Shown here: positions 39,501 to 51,700 of the stretch, in pieces
Numbering within the stretch: position 1 is the first letter of the stretch
Layout: the number at the start of each line of letters is the position of its first letter
Origin: Setaria digitata
Taxonomy: Eukaryota > Nematoda > Chromadorea > Rhabditida > Setariidae
Reading direction: 5' to 3'
Assembly: GCA_003640385.1 (NCBI GenBank)
Contig: RCAB01000003.1
Span: forward strand, 434,001-498,000
Length of the DNA: 64,000 bases
Position numbers and translations under genes: made by a program
The notes under the pieces: model-generated
Seen by the model: only the letters and a program-made list of their open reading frames with translations
Database searches by the model: none
Told to the model about the DNA's origin: nothing

Positions 39501-42500
39501 TAATTTTCTATGCAAATGCATTTAAGTAGTTTTATGAAATTATCACAAATTCATGTATGTATGCATTTTCGGCAACTGATATTTTGAATGTTATATATGA
39601 CAGATATCCACTTACTTTGCTTGGCAATTCACTAAAGCGAAATCGTTTTTGGGACCCCAAGAATGAAGAATATTTTTTCGATCGGCATCGTACAAGGTTC
39701 AGCTTGATTTCTTTTGAGCTTTGTCTGATTATGCTAATTCCTTAGGTGTACCATTTCTTCGAACAACAATTCACTTCATAGAAAAAACTCTTAATGATAA
39801 TGTTCCATTCAATGCTGTTAATTATGATTTTTTTAGCTTTGAATCAATACTTTATACTTATCAGAGCGGCGGTACTGTGAAAAGGCCAGAATCCGTACCA
39901 ATCGATATGTTTCTTAAAGAGCTCAAGTTTTTCGAAGTATATCACTGTTTGTTTGGATGTAAAATTAGATGCAAATCAGATAATGGTATATGAATCTGTT
40001 GCAAACAAAATCACTGTTGACTGATAAGATTAGATTTAGGAGGAGGTGAAGAAACCAAGTTAGCATAATTGGGAACTTGACTCCACCTTACAGAGACACC
40101 TCATGGATTTATGGAGAGAGCAAAAGCCGCTTTATTTCTTTAGCACTCTCTTGAAGCCACTTTTCTTCTTTCTGCAGATGGGTGAAGAACTACTCGAAAA
40201 ATTTTGGATTAGTGAAGGTTACGAAAAACCAAAAGAAATCCAGATGCCTCAAAACGTACTTCAACGTCAGTTATGGGAATTGATGGAATATCCAGATTCT
40301 TCATTATTTGCCCGTATTTTTGCGCTTCTCTCCATCTTCGTTATTAGCATGTATATTTCCTGAAATTTTATTAAATTCACAACGGTCTGCCGGAAATTCG
40401 ATTAAAATTTTCATTATGAAAAGTCATCATAATAAAGAAGTGTCAGACGAAGTTAAATTTTAATTAAGTCGTTTTAAATGCCTTTGATAATTTAGTGATA
40501 TTTCAGCTCAATAATATCATTCTGCTTAGAAACATTGCCATCAATGAAAGAAAATCCTGGTGACGTGCGAGATTGGTCTAACCCATTCTCCCACATCGAA
40601 TTATTTTGCATTATTTGGTTTACCATTGGTTGGTTCAAACCTAAATTATATCATTTAAATTTCTAAGAAGGAAGTCTCAGTGATATAAGTATTTCTCGCT
40701 TCTTTTTTCTCTTCTTTCTTTTAGGATGCAAAATTTTTTTTCTACAAACATTGGTGCAGAGATAACCAAAGAAAGCAATTTTCCTTTTTTTAAACGATGG
40801 AATTAAAGATTTAATCTAATTACAACTATGGCTCTGTCTGTCAATTCCTCTTCACAAAGTTACTTTTCCAGAAAAATTAGAATTTTTGAAGTCTTAAAAG
40901 GATATTGAAGGGTCATTTTTTTCTTCTTTAATAATTAAATGGAGTTTTACCAAATGAATCTTTGTGCAGGATATCTAATTTTAGAATTGTTGCTGCGATT
41001 TATAAGTTGCCCAAACAAGTTCAGTTTTCTTCGTTCTGTTCTCAACATTATCGACTTTATTGCTATTGCCCCTTTTTTTGCTAATTTAGTGTGGTAAGCA
41101 TAAGTTATACCAATTTTTTATTGCTTCGGAATTTCATATTAGAATAGTTGCAGTGTAAATGCTAATAAATATTTCAGTCGCATTATCTTGGCAAGTGAAA
41201 ATTTATAATTTAAAGCCGAATTTAATCAGAAGTATAAGTTTCAGGATGGATTCAACCAAATCCACTTCATCGATGTCATTCGCTGTATTACGAGTTCTGA
41301 GATTAGTGCGAGTATTCAGGATATTTAAACTTAGCAGGTTATTATTTCACTTCCCGTTTTCTCTTGTCCTTCCTGATAATAATTTCATCTCACGAATATT
41401 GGAAAAAAATTGAGGTAATGTACTGTTGAAGAAAATAAAGCCGACATTTATAGGTTCCAGAATACTGGTCTAGAAGTTCAAAGCTAAGAAGTAGATTGAA
41501 AATGGTAGTTCAGAAGTTCAATGCTAAAAAATAGGCTACTGAATAAGAGATGGATTTAAGAATGATGCTTTCACATCTAACAATTTTTGCGGAAGATTCG
41601 ATAATGGAGTATTTTATCGCCTTTCTACTTTCTAGTTTCAAGAATCATATTATAGACTAACTTTTTTTTTTACAAGTGCTTTCTTATTTCAGGCATTCAG
41701 TTGGTTTACAAATCCTAGGCAAAACATTTCGTGCGTCCATACAGGAATTTTGCCTTCTTATTTTTTTTATGGTCATTGCTTTAGTGCTATTCTCTAGTGG
41801 CGTTTATTTCGCTGAACAGAATGAGCCGAATACAAAATTTACCTCAATTCCTGCCTCTTTCTGGTTTGTTTTGGTAAGTTTTACTTTACCCATATAATTA
41901 GTCTATCCTTTTCACTGTTCACACTTTTTGATGCTAATTAATAGGATGTCTTACATTTAGATTCATTCCAGGTTACAATGACCACAGTCGGGTAAGTTTT
42001 GCACTTTATTCTTTTATATTTGTATGGCCTTGTTTATATGGTAATATTTATATACTCCTTAATCCGAATTCCAAGCCGACCGATTTCGGGGTCGTTTTGA
42101 AAAGAAGTACAAGTTGCAGACAATATTATATCGTTAAAAATTGTTTACTGAAACTACTAGATCGAACTAGGTTTGCTTATATAATGAATCCCAAGTTTTT
42201 GATGGGTTAGAATAAAATTCTCACTTAGCTAAAAAGTATTATTTGGTTGCTGTTGTTGCACCAAACCAAAAGAGATGCTAACTCATCCTTTTCTTTAGCT
42301 TCTAGTTTCAAAACTGCTCACTCATCTTAATTTCCACAAGCATTCATGACATTTCAGAGATGCTCTGTTCCGTCATCTCCTTGACATATTCATATACTAA
42401 CTCAGCCATAGTCCTTTTTCGCTGCTTCTTTAACACAACTATAGCCTTATTATTTGTAGTATTTGTTCGAGACATCCATCTGAATTAGAGTTCTTATTCA

Positions 42501-43129
42501 TATTCAGCTTAGTCTTGCAATGATGCCTTAATGATTTTTTACCTGCAACATCACTTTATCACTTTACAGAGCTTTTCTTTGTGTCGCTTAAAACATGTAA
42601 ACGAGTTGTAATTATTGCTTGAAGAATTACAAACCTTTAAACAGTCAAGAAGTGAACAGTGTCCTCTTTCTGAGATTTGCATTTTCAAACATCAATATTC
42701 CTTTCAGCTTTTAAACACTTTCAAGAATCGTGGGGTTGCAAAAACTTCTGCTTAATTCTGTGCACACTTCCAACTGAAAAAATATGTTTTTAAAGGTATG
42801 GAGATCTGACGCCTACAGGAGTTTATGGTAAGCTAGTGGGTGGTCTGTGTGCATTAATTGGCGTATTGACACTTGCCTTACCTGTACCTATTATCGTAAG
42901 TGCTTTTGGTTGGACGAATCATTCAAAATTTAAGCGTCATGCATGAACAGAGCATCATTTAGCTTTTCAATGACTGATTTTTATGACAGTTGTCATATCC
43001 TTCTCTTTCCTTTATTTCCAGGTAGCAAATTTCAAACATTTCTATCGGCAAGAAACACGACTGGCACAGATGCGCGCATCAATTGAAGAAGATGAAACAG
43101 CTTCAAAAGAATCATCTAGGTCCCCGTGA
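36518..43129 (+). CDS. shk-1: Shaker-type (Kv1) voltage-gated K+ channel alpha subunit, first exon(s) missing
   Basis: Thirteen exons found: 36518-36646, 38452-38539, 38776-38888, 39604-39696, 39837-39936, 40178-40350, 40507-40628, 40970-41093, 41245-41337, 41693-41873, 41972-41991, 42796-42895, 43022-43129. They give about 480 residues, all phases consistent; the first starts in phase 2 without ATG. After a Ser/Arg-rich N-terminus comes the T1 tetramerisation domain ([45 protein letters not shown]). S1-S2 carry SFCLETLP. S3 has [13 protein letters not shown]4 is [21 protein letters not shown] with basic residues every third position. The pore is VTMTTVGYGDLTP and S6 has the PVP kink. This is the subfamily pattern of Kv1 rather than Kv2-4. 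The channel tetramerises in the plasma membrane of neurons and muscle and repolarises after depolarisation. The C-terminus is only about 30 residues after S6 and lacks a PDZ-binding end. The symbol is by analogy with the single C. elegans Shaker gene; orthology is inferred. Confidence 0.94.
41972..41991 (+). other. 20-nt microexon coding half the K+ selectivity filter
   Basis: A TTCCAG acceptor ends at 41971 and a GGTAAG donor follows 41991. The exon codes VTMTTV plus two bases of Gly; the next exon (42796) starts with the third base and continues YGD. The preceding exon ends in phase 0 at FWFVL. Skipping it would shift frame and remove the filter, so it must be constitutive for a working channel. 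Confidence 0.9.
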
Positions 43130-45060
43130 CTAGCATCGAGTTCAACACTTCCTCTCTTCTATAGCCTTACCGCTTCGATGACCAGCCTCACGGCATCTAC
43201 CGGATCTTCGGATAGAGAAGACTGATTAAATGATACAAGTTTGATTAGCTTCAGCTAGTTAACTGTAAGGATCACAAAGAACTCTGTGTTTATTTCTTAT
43301 ACGGGTACTGCTAGACACTCAGGTATGTACTAACCTCTTTTTTTACAGTGATCTAAAGAGAACAAAACCTTTATAAATGTTTCTAAATCAACTACCTCGA
43401 TCCAGAAATTTTGTCTTTACTTTGTCGCTTCAAGTACTTCGCGTTTTTCTTCCATAGAAAATTTATCTACTCTTCGTAGCGTTGCAGCAATAGTCGTTCT
43501 AAACTGTATCCATTTTTAATATATTTATATGTATATTGAGCTGTACTCGTTGTTCATAATACTATTTGCTGAAAAAGTCCAAAGTTAGCCAATGCATATG
43601 AAACCACGCATTATTCAATTGCTAGTTACCATGATGGTGGTGCAATAGACTTCCAATTAAATTACTTTGAAAGACAAAAATGACGTGACCTGCGCTAAAA
43701 GGCTTTTCTCGTTAAAGCAAAAGAGATCTCGTAAAGCAATATGAAGTTAGACGTTGATACCATTACGGAGTACTTAGAAAAGTAGGCTTAGCTATGCTGT
43801 GCAAAACACAAATTTAAAGAAAATAACTACTTACTTAATTTATACAATAGCAGATATCAGAAAAAAGCATCTAGAGAAGTTAGAAGCTAAAACATTAGCA
43901 ACTACTTCGCGAAATCAAATCTTAATTTCAATTGTACAAGGAACCTTTTTGTCAATTAAATTGAAATCTTTTAATCCACTAAAATTGTTTTAAAAAAAAT
44001 GATATTCCTTTCTTTGTGTGCTTTATCCATTCTATACATGCATCACTTGTATGGTGCAGAGTTTAAGACTAATAGCAAACAGGTCAATAAGATCTATAAA
44101 ATTATGCCATCTTTTACTTTTTTTTCAAATATTCTTTTACTACTTGATGAATATAAAGCATAAAATTTTACAAACATCTTGGCAAGTTTATTTTTGCTGC
44201 TCATTTCATGATAAACAGTTTTATTATGATGACTCGATATTGATTTTCTAACTGTCAGTTTTGTAATACTTTGCACTCAATCAAAATAAATTTTATTGGC
44301 CTTTAAAGACCAATTAATTGGTAGCTTCGTCAAGCATAATTTAAAAACAGAGAATCACTAAGTCTAAATTCATTGCGTGTACACTGATGTTTGGAACATT
44401 TAGCAAAATTGCAATTTTATTTCACAGTAGTCGGAATCGGAAAAAACTTTCTTTTTTGATAACATTATATGAATAAAAAAAGAAAAATTATACTTTGCTT
44501 CAGTCAGTGATTAAGAAAAATATCTTCCCACTATGTACTACTCAAAAAGGAAGTCTTTTTTGAAACAACTTCGAATCATTCGAACTTTTCAGTGCTTCTT
44601 CTTTATCATTTCCAGTGCTTTATCTTTTTTCCCCAGTCTTCACTTCTGAATACTTTTCTATTAGTTTCAATACACCATGAAAATTTGTTACTTCTTTTTT
44701 ATTTATTTCATACTTTATTTCTCAATATTTCTCCCCTTTTTCTTGATACTTCCATGAATTTTTTTCCATTATTTTTTGATAATTACATATGTTTTATTAC
44801 TTGAATATTTACTGGATGCTTTCTAATAGTTGACAAATTTCTACTACTTTTATTTGTCACTTGCATTTGCATGCTCTTTTTTGACATTATAACTACATGT
44901 CTTTTTTCGTTGGCTTGCGGTCCGATTAATAAATATCTTTCTCAACTCTTTACATCCTTTCTTTTCTGACCATTTTATCATACGACTTTTCATTAATTTC
45001 ATCTGTATATTGCATCTTTTGTTACCAATTGTTGCTTATATATAAAAATATATTAAATAA
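43130..45060. other. Intergenic, downstream of the K+ channel
   Basis: No exons supported. It includes the 3' UTR of the channel. An alternative C-terminal splice is possible, because TCTAG|GTCCCC just before the stop could act as a donor, but I found no clear partner exon. Confidence 0.5.
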
Positions 45061-46530
45061 TATATTATATATAAAATATTACATTAAAAAGATATGCTAA
45101 TTACATATAGTTACACTAACTTCAAAACAATATGTATTATTTTTACCTTAAAATAATATCATAGAGTGGCAGCATAATCTCAAAGTACTGCTACAAAACA
45201 ATGCTAACAGCAGTATTGCACGGTATTAAGTTAATTTCAAAGTAACATCATACAATAGTTAGGCTTAATATAAAGATAAATCTTCAATATATCCAAGAAA
45301 TGCATCTTAATCTCGAAAAAATATATGGAGTCAATTTAACCCTTAATTTTCATTCAATCTCCGATCAATGCCACATAGTGTCAAAACTTAACTCAAGATA
45401 TATTATGTAATTTTTAAGTTGACCCAAGATTGAAGCCATTGTAAAATACTAATATAACTCTTAAGAATTCTGGTCATAACCAAGTTTGGCCAGGCAGTAA
45501 CAGCAATATTAACCTGTTGAGCAGGGTTCACAAAGTGAGAATGAAGATTTTCACCTCCATTCCAATCATAGTACCACAAAGTTGCAATATCATATCGTAC
45601 CGAGACCACTCAAAATTTAGCAAACCGTTTTAAAACCTAAGGTTTGTTGCTGGTTTGCTAAATTTTACTGCTGTTTCGCTAAATAACCCTGACGCAACAT
45701 GAATGGAGTTATCATGAAAATTTTATAGTTCGTCCCGATAAAGGGATGATTATGAAATAGTTGTTGTTTTCCCGTAACCTTTTGCAAGATATTATCATTT
45801 TATAAGAGATATTTTATGAATTTAGGCTCTGTTTATTTAAAATTATATATAAGCAACAACTAGTTACAGAAAACACGATATACAAATGAAGTTAATGATG
45901 TCATATAATAAAATGGTCAGAAAAGAAAGGATATGAACAGTTCAGAAAAACATATATTAATCGGACCGAAAATCAATGACATGTAGTTAAAGCAACATCA
46001 ATCAGTATTATTTTGAAATCGATTTGATACTGTACTATATTATTTTGAAGATACTTCAAAATTATTCAGTGTTATTTATACTTTAAATGAGCGTTTTCTA
46101 AAATTGTTTTGGGGTTAAATTAATATTTCAAATTATTAAATTGAGGCAGAATAACATCCACCTATTGTTACTTTGGAGCTAATTGAAATCTATGTGATGT
46201 CAATCGGAGATTAAATTAATACTGAATATTATTTTCAAATTTACTTGGCATAGTCAGATACATTTTGAAATCTAATTGACATTATATAAAACTATTTGAG
46301 AGTTAATTTGGCATTATATAATACTAGTATACATTCTGCAAAATTATTTTGGCGTTAAATTTTTACTTTATAATACTAATTTGAAATTAAATTAATGCGA
46401 CATATTTTATTTCGGGTTTGATTTAATATTAATAGAAACTGGTGATAAAATCTTTTATATTTAGTTTGAGGTTTTTTTCAACCTTACTTTGAGGTTAGAA
46501 TTAACATTATACGCTGTAAAGATTTTGTAC
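45061..46530. mobile_element. Foldback-like element with degenerate subterminal repeats
   Basis: Both flanks consist of short degenerate units spaced about 30-34 bp. On the right (about 46040-46520) units read TTTGAGGTTAAATTAACATT followed by an ATATAATACTA-like end, at 46171, 46205, 46263, 46295, 46348, 46380, 46412 and 46489. On the left (about 45115-45390) the reverse complement, TTAATTTCAAAGTAA-like, recurs at 45117, 45144, 45174, 45232, 45306, 45353 and 45386. One pair of inverted sites, 45355-45378 and 46190-46213, still matches at 18 of 24 positions. The centre (about 45400-46030) is not repetitive and holds a hairpin at 45612-45666 and a 68-codon frame on the minus strand. This is the architecture of foldback transposons; no transposase is recognisable. 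Exact ends and target-site duplication are not determined. Confidence 0.55.
45612..45666. repeat. Hairpin with 15-bp perfect arms
   Basis: AAAATTTAGCAAACC (45612-45626) and GGTTTGCTAAATTTT (45652-45666) are exact reverse complements around a 25-nt loop, near the middle of the foldback-like element. It could mark the inner end of an element or the join between two insertions. Confidence 0.9.
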
Positions 46531-48729
46531 TGTGTAACTGTTCTGTTGAAACTAAAGATGAATCAAAGTTAACGGTATGCATCGAAGCGAGGGACTGGAA
46601 AGCGTGAATATCAAGGATTTTGGATTTCCCTTACCTGAAGAATATTTGAATGTTTTGATAGAAAAGAAATGTTTGTACCATCAGGATGTGATAACGCCAA
46701 GTTCTCTAGGAAGCAACATGAACATAGACATAGGCCTGTTAAAAATGAAACAAATTTCTACACCTTGGTGAGGACCGGTAGGAAATTTCAAATAATCATC
46801 TAAGTGTCTACGTGTTGTGAAACTTTTTAAAAATGGCTATGGAGTTTATGTAGTACAAATAACGAAATATCTGCACAACTGTAGGCTTGATTGAACGTAC
46901 TTAGAAAGAGTGGAACAAAATCCTCAACTTTATAAATAAGGTTCAAACACAGGTAAGATAATCTTTTATTAATAAACACTGTTTTTGGTCACCTGTTTTT
47001 TATATCCCTATTTTCATGATTTTTACTTTGAAAACGATTTCTTTTTGAATGTCAATAAGAAGTAGTCCCAAGTCAAATGAATGTGCCGTTAACGAATTAA
47101 GTAAAAGGCAGCGAATTCTAGAAAATGGATGGGGATAAGTTAGCTTAGAGCAAGTATACTTTTGAGGAAAAAGAGATAAGCGAAATCTCAAGTCTCAATG
47201 AAAATAGGTACAACAAGACTAAGACACATTTCTATGTTAATCATTCCAGAAGTCGGCTTTACAGATCCACGTTTCATTCTAGCTACTCTTCTAATTAACT
47301 CTAGTCAGAGATCATGGACTTCAAAGAAGACAAGATTTCGAGAATGACCTATGTTTTCCAGACCAATATTCCCAGCAACAATCCTAGAATATTTATATCT
47401 TGAAAAATTGAGCATTGGCAAGGCGCTGTCTGAGAATTGGAAATGAATACACTGAGAATACACTGGCATATTCAAAGTATGCGAACTGCAGTTAAAATTT
47501 TCATTTTACCTGTTTTTCGTCCCTCTTGACCATTGGACTGACTGATATTTTGTTTTTCCAAAACATTTAGATCGCTTGGGGACGATAAATTAGCGTCGCT
47601 TTTTTCGAATGGATCATATATCAAAATACTGAATTCGAATTTTGGAATGGAAAGGCAAGAGTGTTGGCAGTTTTATCAATTTTCGTCGCATGCATTTATC
47701 AGTCTCAATGCCACTAAACCAGAAGAAGTTGGTATAACTTTTTCTTATTAATAAATAGGTTGCTGGAAAAAACAACTGATTTTTGTATTTTTCCAGCTTC
47801 ATATTGAAAAATATGCGTAAATGTGGTTCTGTTATCCATCCTTTCCTTGCTATAAAATTTTTTTTGATAAATTGCTATCATATCAAATATCAAATATTCA
47901 ATTTTGCTTAGGAAAATGAACTGGTGTCAGATAAGAACGGATTAAAACAACTGATGTATGTTGTGTATGTTGTTTATATGGTAGTATTTTAGCTTTTGAT
48001 CTCAACTCAGTCGTGATTACCAGCTGAATTTAGGCATATAACCAAGCGGAGGAAAAGAAACTAACGACTGATGAAGAAAAAAGCTCAATACTGAATTCAC
48101 CAGACAATTTGTACTGGATAGAAATGTAGTGCACAGGTGTATATTCGAAATGAACTCAAAATAGTTATAATTTAGATATTAGTTTTGTGCCTGCGTAAAG
48201 AACATGTAGCAAAGTAAGGTTCAGGAAGTTCTGTAAAGAAAATAAAAGCCTTGAAAATTAACGATGTGCTGCCTTTTCTTTGAAATCATTAGGCAGTTTA
48301 TCATAATTAGAATGACTGAGCTGACTCAGTAGTAGACAATCAAAAATGTCGTACATGACAACTGATCACCACAGCTTAGCTTCCTGGTGAGAACAGAGTT
48401 CTAAAGCACCTCTCAAAGTTAACCACTTTATTAAAGAAAAAGCTTTTAATTGCTTGCTATCATCAGCTGAACCATTATTATATTGAAAATTAAAAAATAA
48501 TGAAAACATCTGCAATTATTGGCTAGTAGAAACTCTTAGTGAAGCTAATTAAAAAGACAATTATGCGTTCGGAGAAATTCTAGAAGGTGGAAAATCTGAA
48601 AAAAAAAAAGGATTGGAAATAGCTAGGAAACTGAATAACTATGCCGTTAAATTAAGGGAACTAAAATTCATGACTGCTGAAAACTACGATTTCTCCTTAT
48701 TCTTTCAGCTGATTCGTTTTCTTTTATAA
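46531..48729. other. Intergenic, 3' of IFT140
   Basis: No gene is supported. A 64-codon plus-strand frame at 46577-46771 begins near the edge of the foldback-like element and has no recognisable motif. The 3' UTR of the minus-strand IFT140 gene lies at the right end of this interval; an AATAAAG is present on that strand near 48427. Confidence 0.5.
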
Positions 48730-51700
48730 TTACTTCTCATCATACGCTGTGCTATCTCGTCCAATTCTCTTCATCGCATAACTGTAGCCCACCTGATCGC
48801 TATCAGGATATTCATCTTCACTGGATTTGGTTTCTTTCTTTTCATTGTCACTTAAACGTGGCTCCTTGATCTCATCACATATGATATCCTGTATTTCTTT
48901 GTCCACGTAACGGCTCAGTTCAATACTTGGTTCACGTTCTTTTAGTTGCTGTATCAGCGAATAAGCCTAAAGACGAAAAATTTTATCATTTATTCTTTTT
49001 TAGAATCCTGGAGATTCAGAAAACAAAATATTCCCTAAATTTCTTGAAATTTCAATAAATATGGACTTTTCTGTAGTTCGTCTTATGAACATTGTGCATA
49101 ATCATCACAGCATAAATGTCACCAAGTCGGACAGTCCTACAAGCTTCCTTATTATCAGCAAGTGCTTCTAACTGTCGAACTGCATCGGTAGAATCCAATT
49201 CATAGATACTGCAAAGTATTAATTTCGAAGGACAAATTATGCTGAGGAAAATAATCTTTTAAAAACTTAAATAGTACAGAAAAATGACGAACGCTTCCTA
49301 TTTGAATAATTTCAAAGTTAAAAAATGAAATAAAAAATTTTTGCTAAAAATACTCGAAAATTTTACGTTCTTATTTGAATAAATTCTTTAATATTGCCGA
49401 TAGTTTGATATAATTCGACTTGCTTCTGCGTTAAATATTCATCGTTTTCGGTACTAATTTGTAGCGCTTTAGTAGTACAATGTAATGCTTCATTAAGTGC
49501 ATCGATAGCTTTACCATAATCACGATAATCATCAATTTCAACCTAAAATAATACTTATTTAAAATAACTTTATTTTATATCGCAATCCAAGTTATCTTAG
49601 TCATCCATTCAGTTCATTATTATTTCAATAATTCTATAACATATCTTTTCGATATAAAAACGATAAGTAAAGGATAACAGTGTATTTTATTTTGTTTCGT
49701 AAAAAAGTCACCATGAAAAAGTGAGCATATTGGCCAAATTAATTTCTAATAAAGTATGAATTCTTATGTCCACAAGTTCTAATTCATTTCGTACAGTTGA
49801 TACTTTTCTACTTTAATTTTTAGTTAACAATTCCGATCTATTTAATTTTTAGTTAACAATTCCGAATCTATAATTTAAAATAATAACTATTTGAGAAAAT
49901 TATGGACGTAGTAATGAACTAATTAATACCTGAGCACAAGCTTCATAGAAGCTCGATAAGTGTTTGTATGCATTAGCTTTATTGTAAAATGATTCAATCT
50001 GCTTCATCAAAACGCCGTCTTCTTTCCAATTCAGTGTTTGCAAGTAATTAGCAGCTAGAATATAAATTTCTTTATTTCTCGCCGCTGTCGCAAAAAATAT
50101 AATCTTCTGAGTGTCACCTGATTTCACTAACGATCGCATAGCCTAAATTTGATAAATCAATTTTGACTCAGTCTTTTGAAAAAAGGAAAACAGTGAGCAA
50201 AAAGCAAAAAATTACAAACGAAAACAACTATAAAAGAGCATAAAGTCAAACATTTGTATGATCTTTTCTTCTAGCATTGCTGAAATTAGCTTCAGGTATA
50301 TTTTAAATTTCATTCCAATATCTGTCTAGAATTAGGGCGTAAATTAAAAATTAAAAACTAATTTGAGTGCTTCTTAAAAGCTTCCTTTGGCAAGTAAATT
50401 ATTAATTACTTTAAATCGAAGAAAAAACATCCTGAAATGTTAACTTTAGGTTAATAAAGAGCGCGACATGACAACAAATAATATCAATTTAGGCATCGCA
50501 GTTTTTTCATATAAGTCAAAAAGAATTACTTCCAGCTTATTTCCAGCCTGTATATACTTTTTTGCCGCAAAATGATAATTCCGCTGCTGCACACAACATT
50601 CGGCAATTGATTCCAGAAGCTTTAACCAGTCTGCTTGATTTGGAATATCTTCTGAATTATGAATGAATAAGGCAAATTTTTTATACTTCAACCCATTAAT
50701 TGTAAATCCATTAATTAATGTTTTTTAATTGGATAATTCACAGCTGGAATTCGACCAGAAAGCTAAAAGCAATTAAAAATCTCTTCATTCAAAAATATCA
50801 TTCGTAAAAAAAGATTCTGAAACCAATTTAAACTATATTTAAATTACAATAACCTTTTACAGGTGTTAAAGCTTCCGCTAATGTTACGCTCATTGGGACA
50901 TTTCTCTGTTTGCACAAATTAATCGCCTCCGAATACTGCAAATGAGTAATGAATGAAAAACACAACTAGCTTAAAATGGAATTCACTCCAGCGGACTAGG
51001 TACATGCCTTTTTGGAATAGGCTAAAAGTCGGACTGCTTTCTCATATTGCTGATTATTTTCAAAGAACTCAGCGGCTCGTTCAAGTGTTCGTGGATCTGA
51101 ATGTTCATCCAGTTCATTGGCAATTAAGTCCAATGCACTAAATTGCTCGGTACGAAATGCTAGATCGAGAGCACGACTAATCATGCCAGCCTTAAAAGAA
51201 AAAAGCGAGCAGAAATAAAAAAAATAACTGAATTAATATAGGATACAGACAGGTTCATTTAATGCTAGATGGAAGTTCTAAAAATCTCAACTTTTTCAAA
51301 CCGATTCAAAAATTTCAATTTAAAACATTAGCTACTTTCAAATTCACTGCAAATTTACAAAAATTAATTGCTTAACTGATTTACCTTATGATAAAGCATA
51401 ACAGCTTTATCGGCTTGTCCTGGTACATTTTCGTAGTACTGTGCTGCTTCAAATAACTCATTCCCACCAGCCATCAAAGCTAAATTTGCAATTTTATCTT
51501 TCATATTGTGCTCCTGCAAAATATTATTGAAATGTAAATTTCCCAAAAAATACATGATAAATAAATAAATCAAAATTGTTTACGTAATAAAAACTTATGA
51601 AAAATAAGTTAAGTTTTTATTCAGTGATATTTAGTAGCTGACTACGTTACCTATTATTTCATCTCATCTGCTATTTCAGAAATAAAGACAGGAATTAGTT

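Noticed and set aside
45403..45609. The 68-codon frame as a genuine host gene
   Set aside because: It lies in the repeat-like element with no flanking exons; kept only as a finding.
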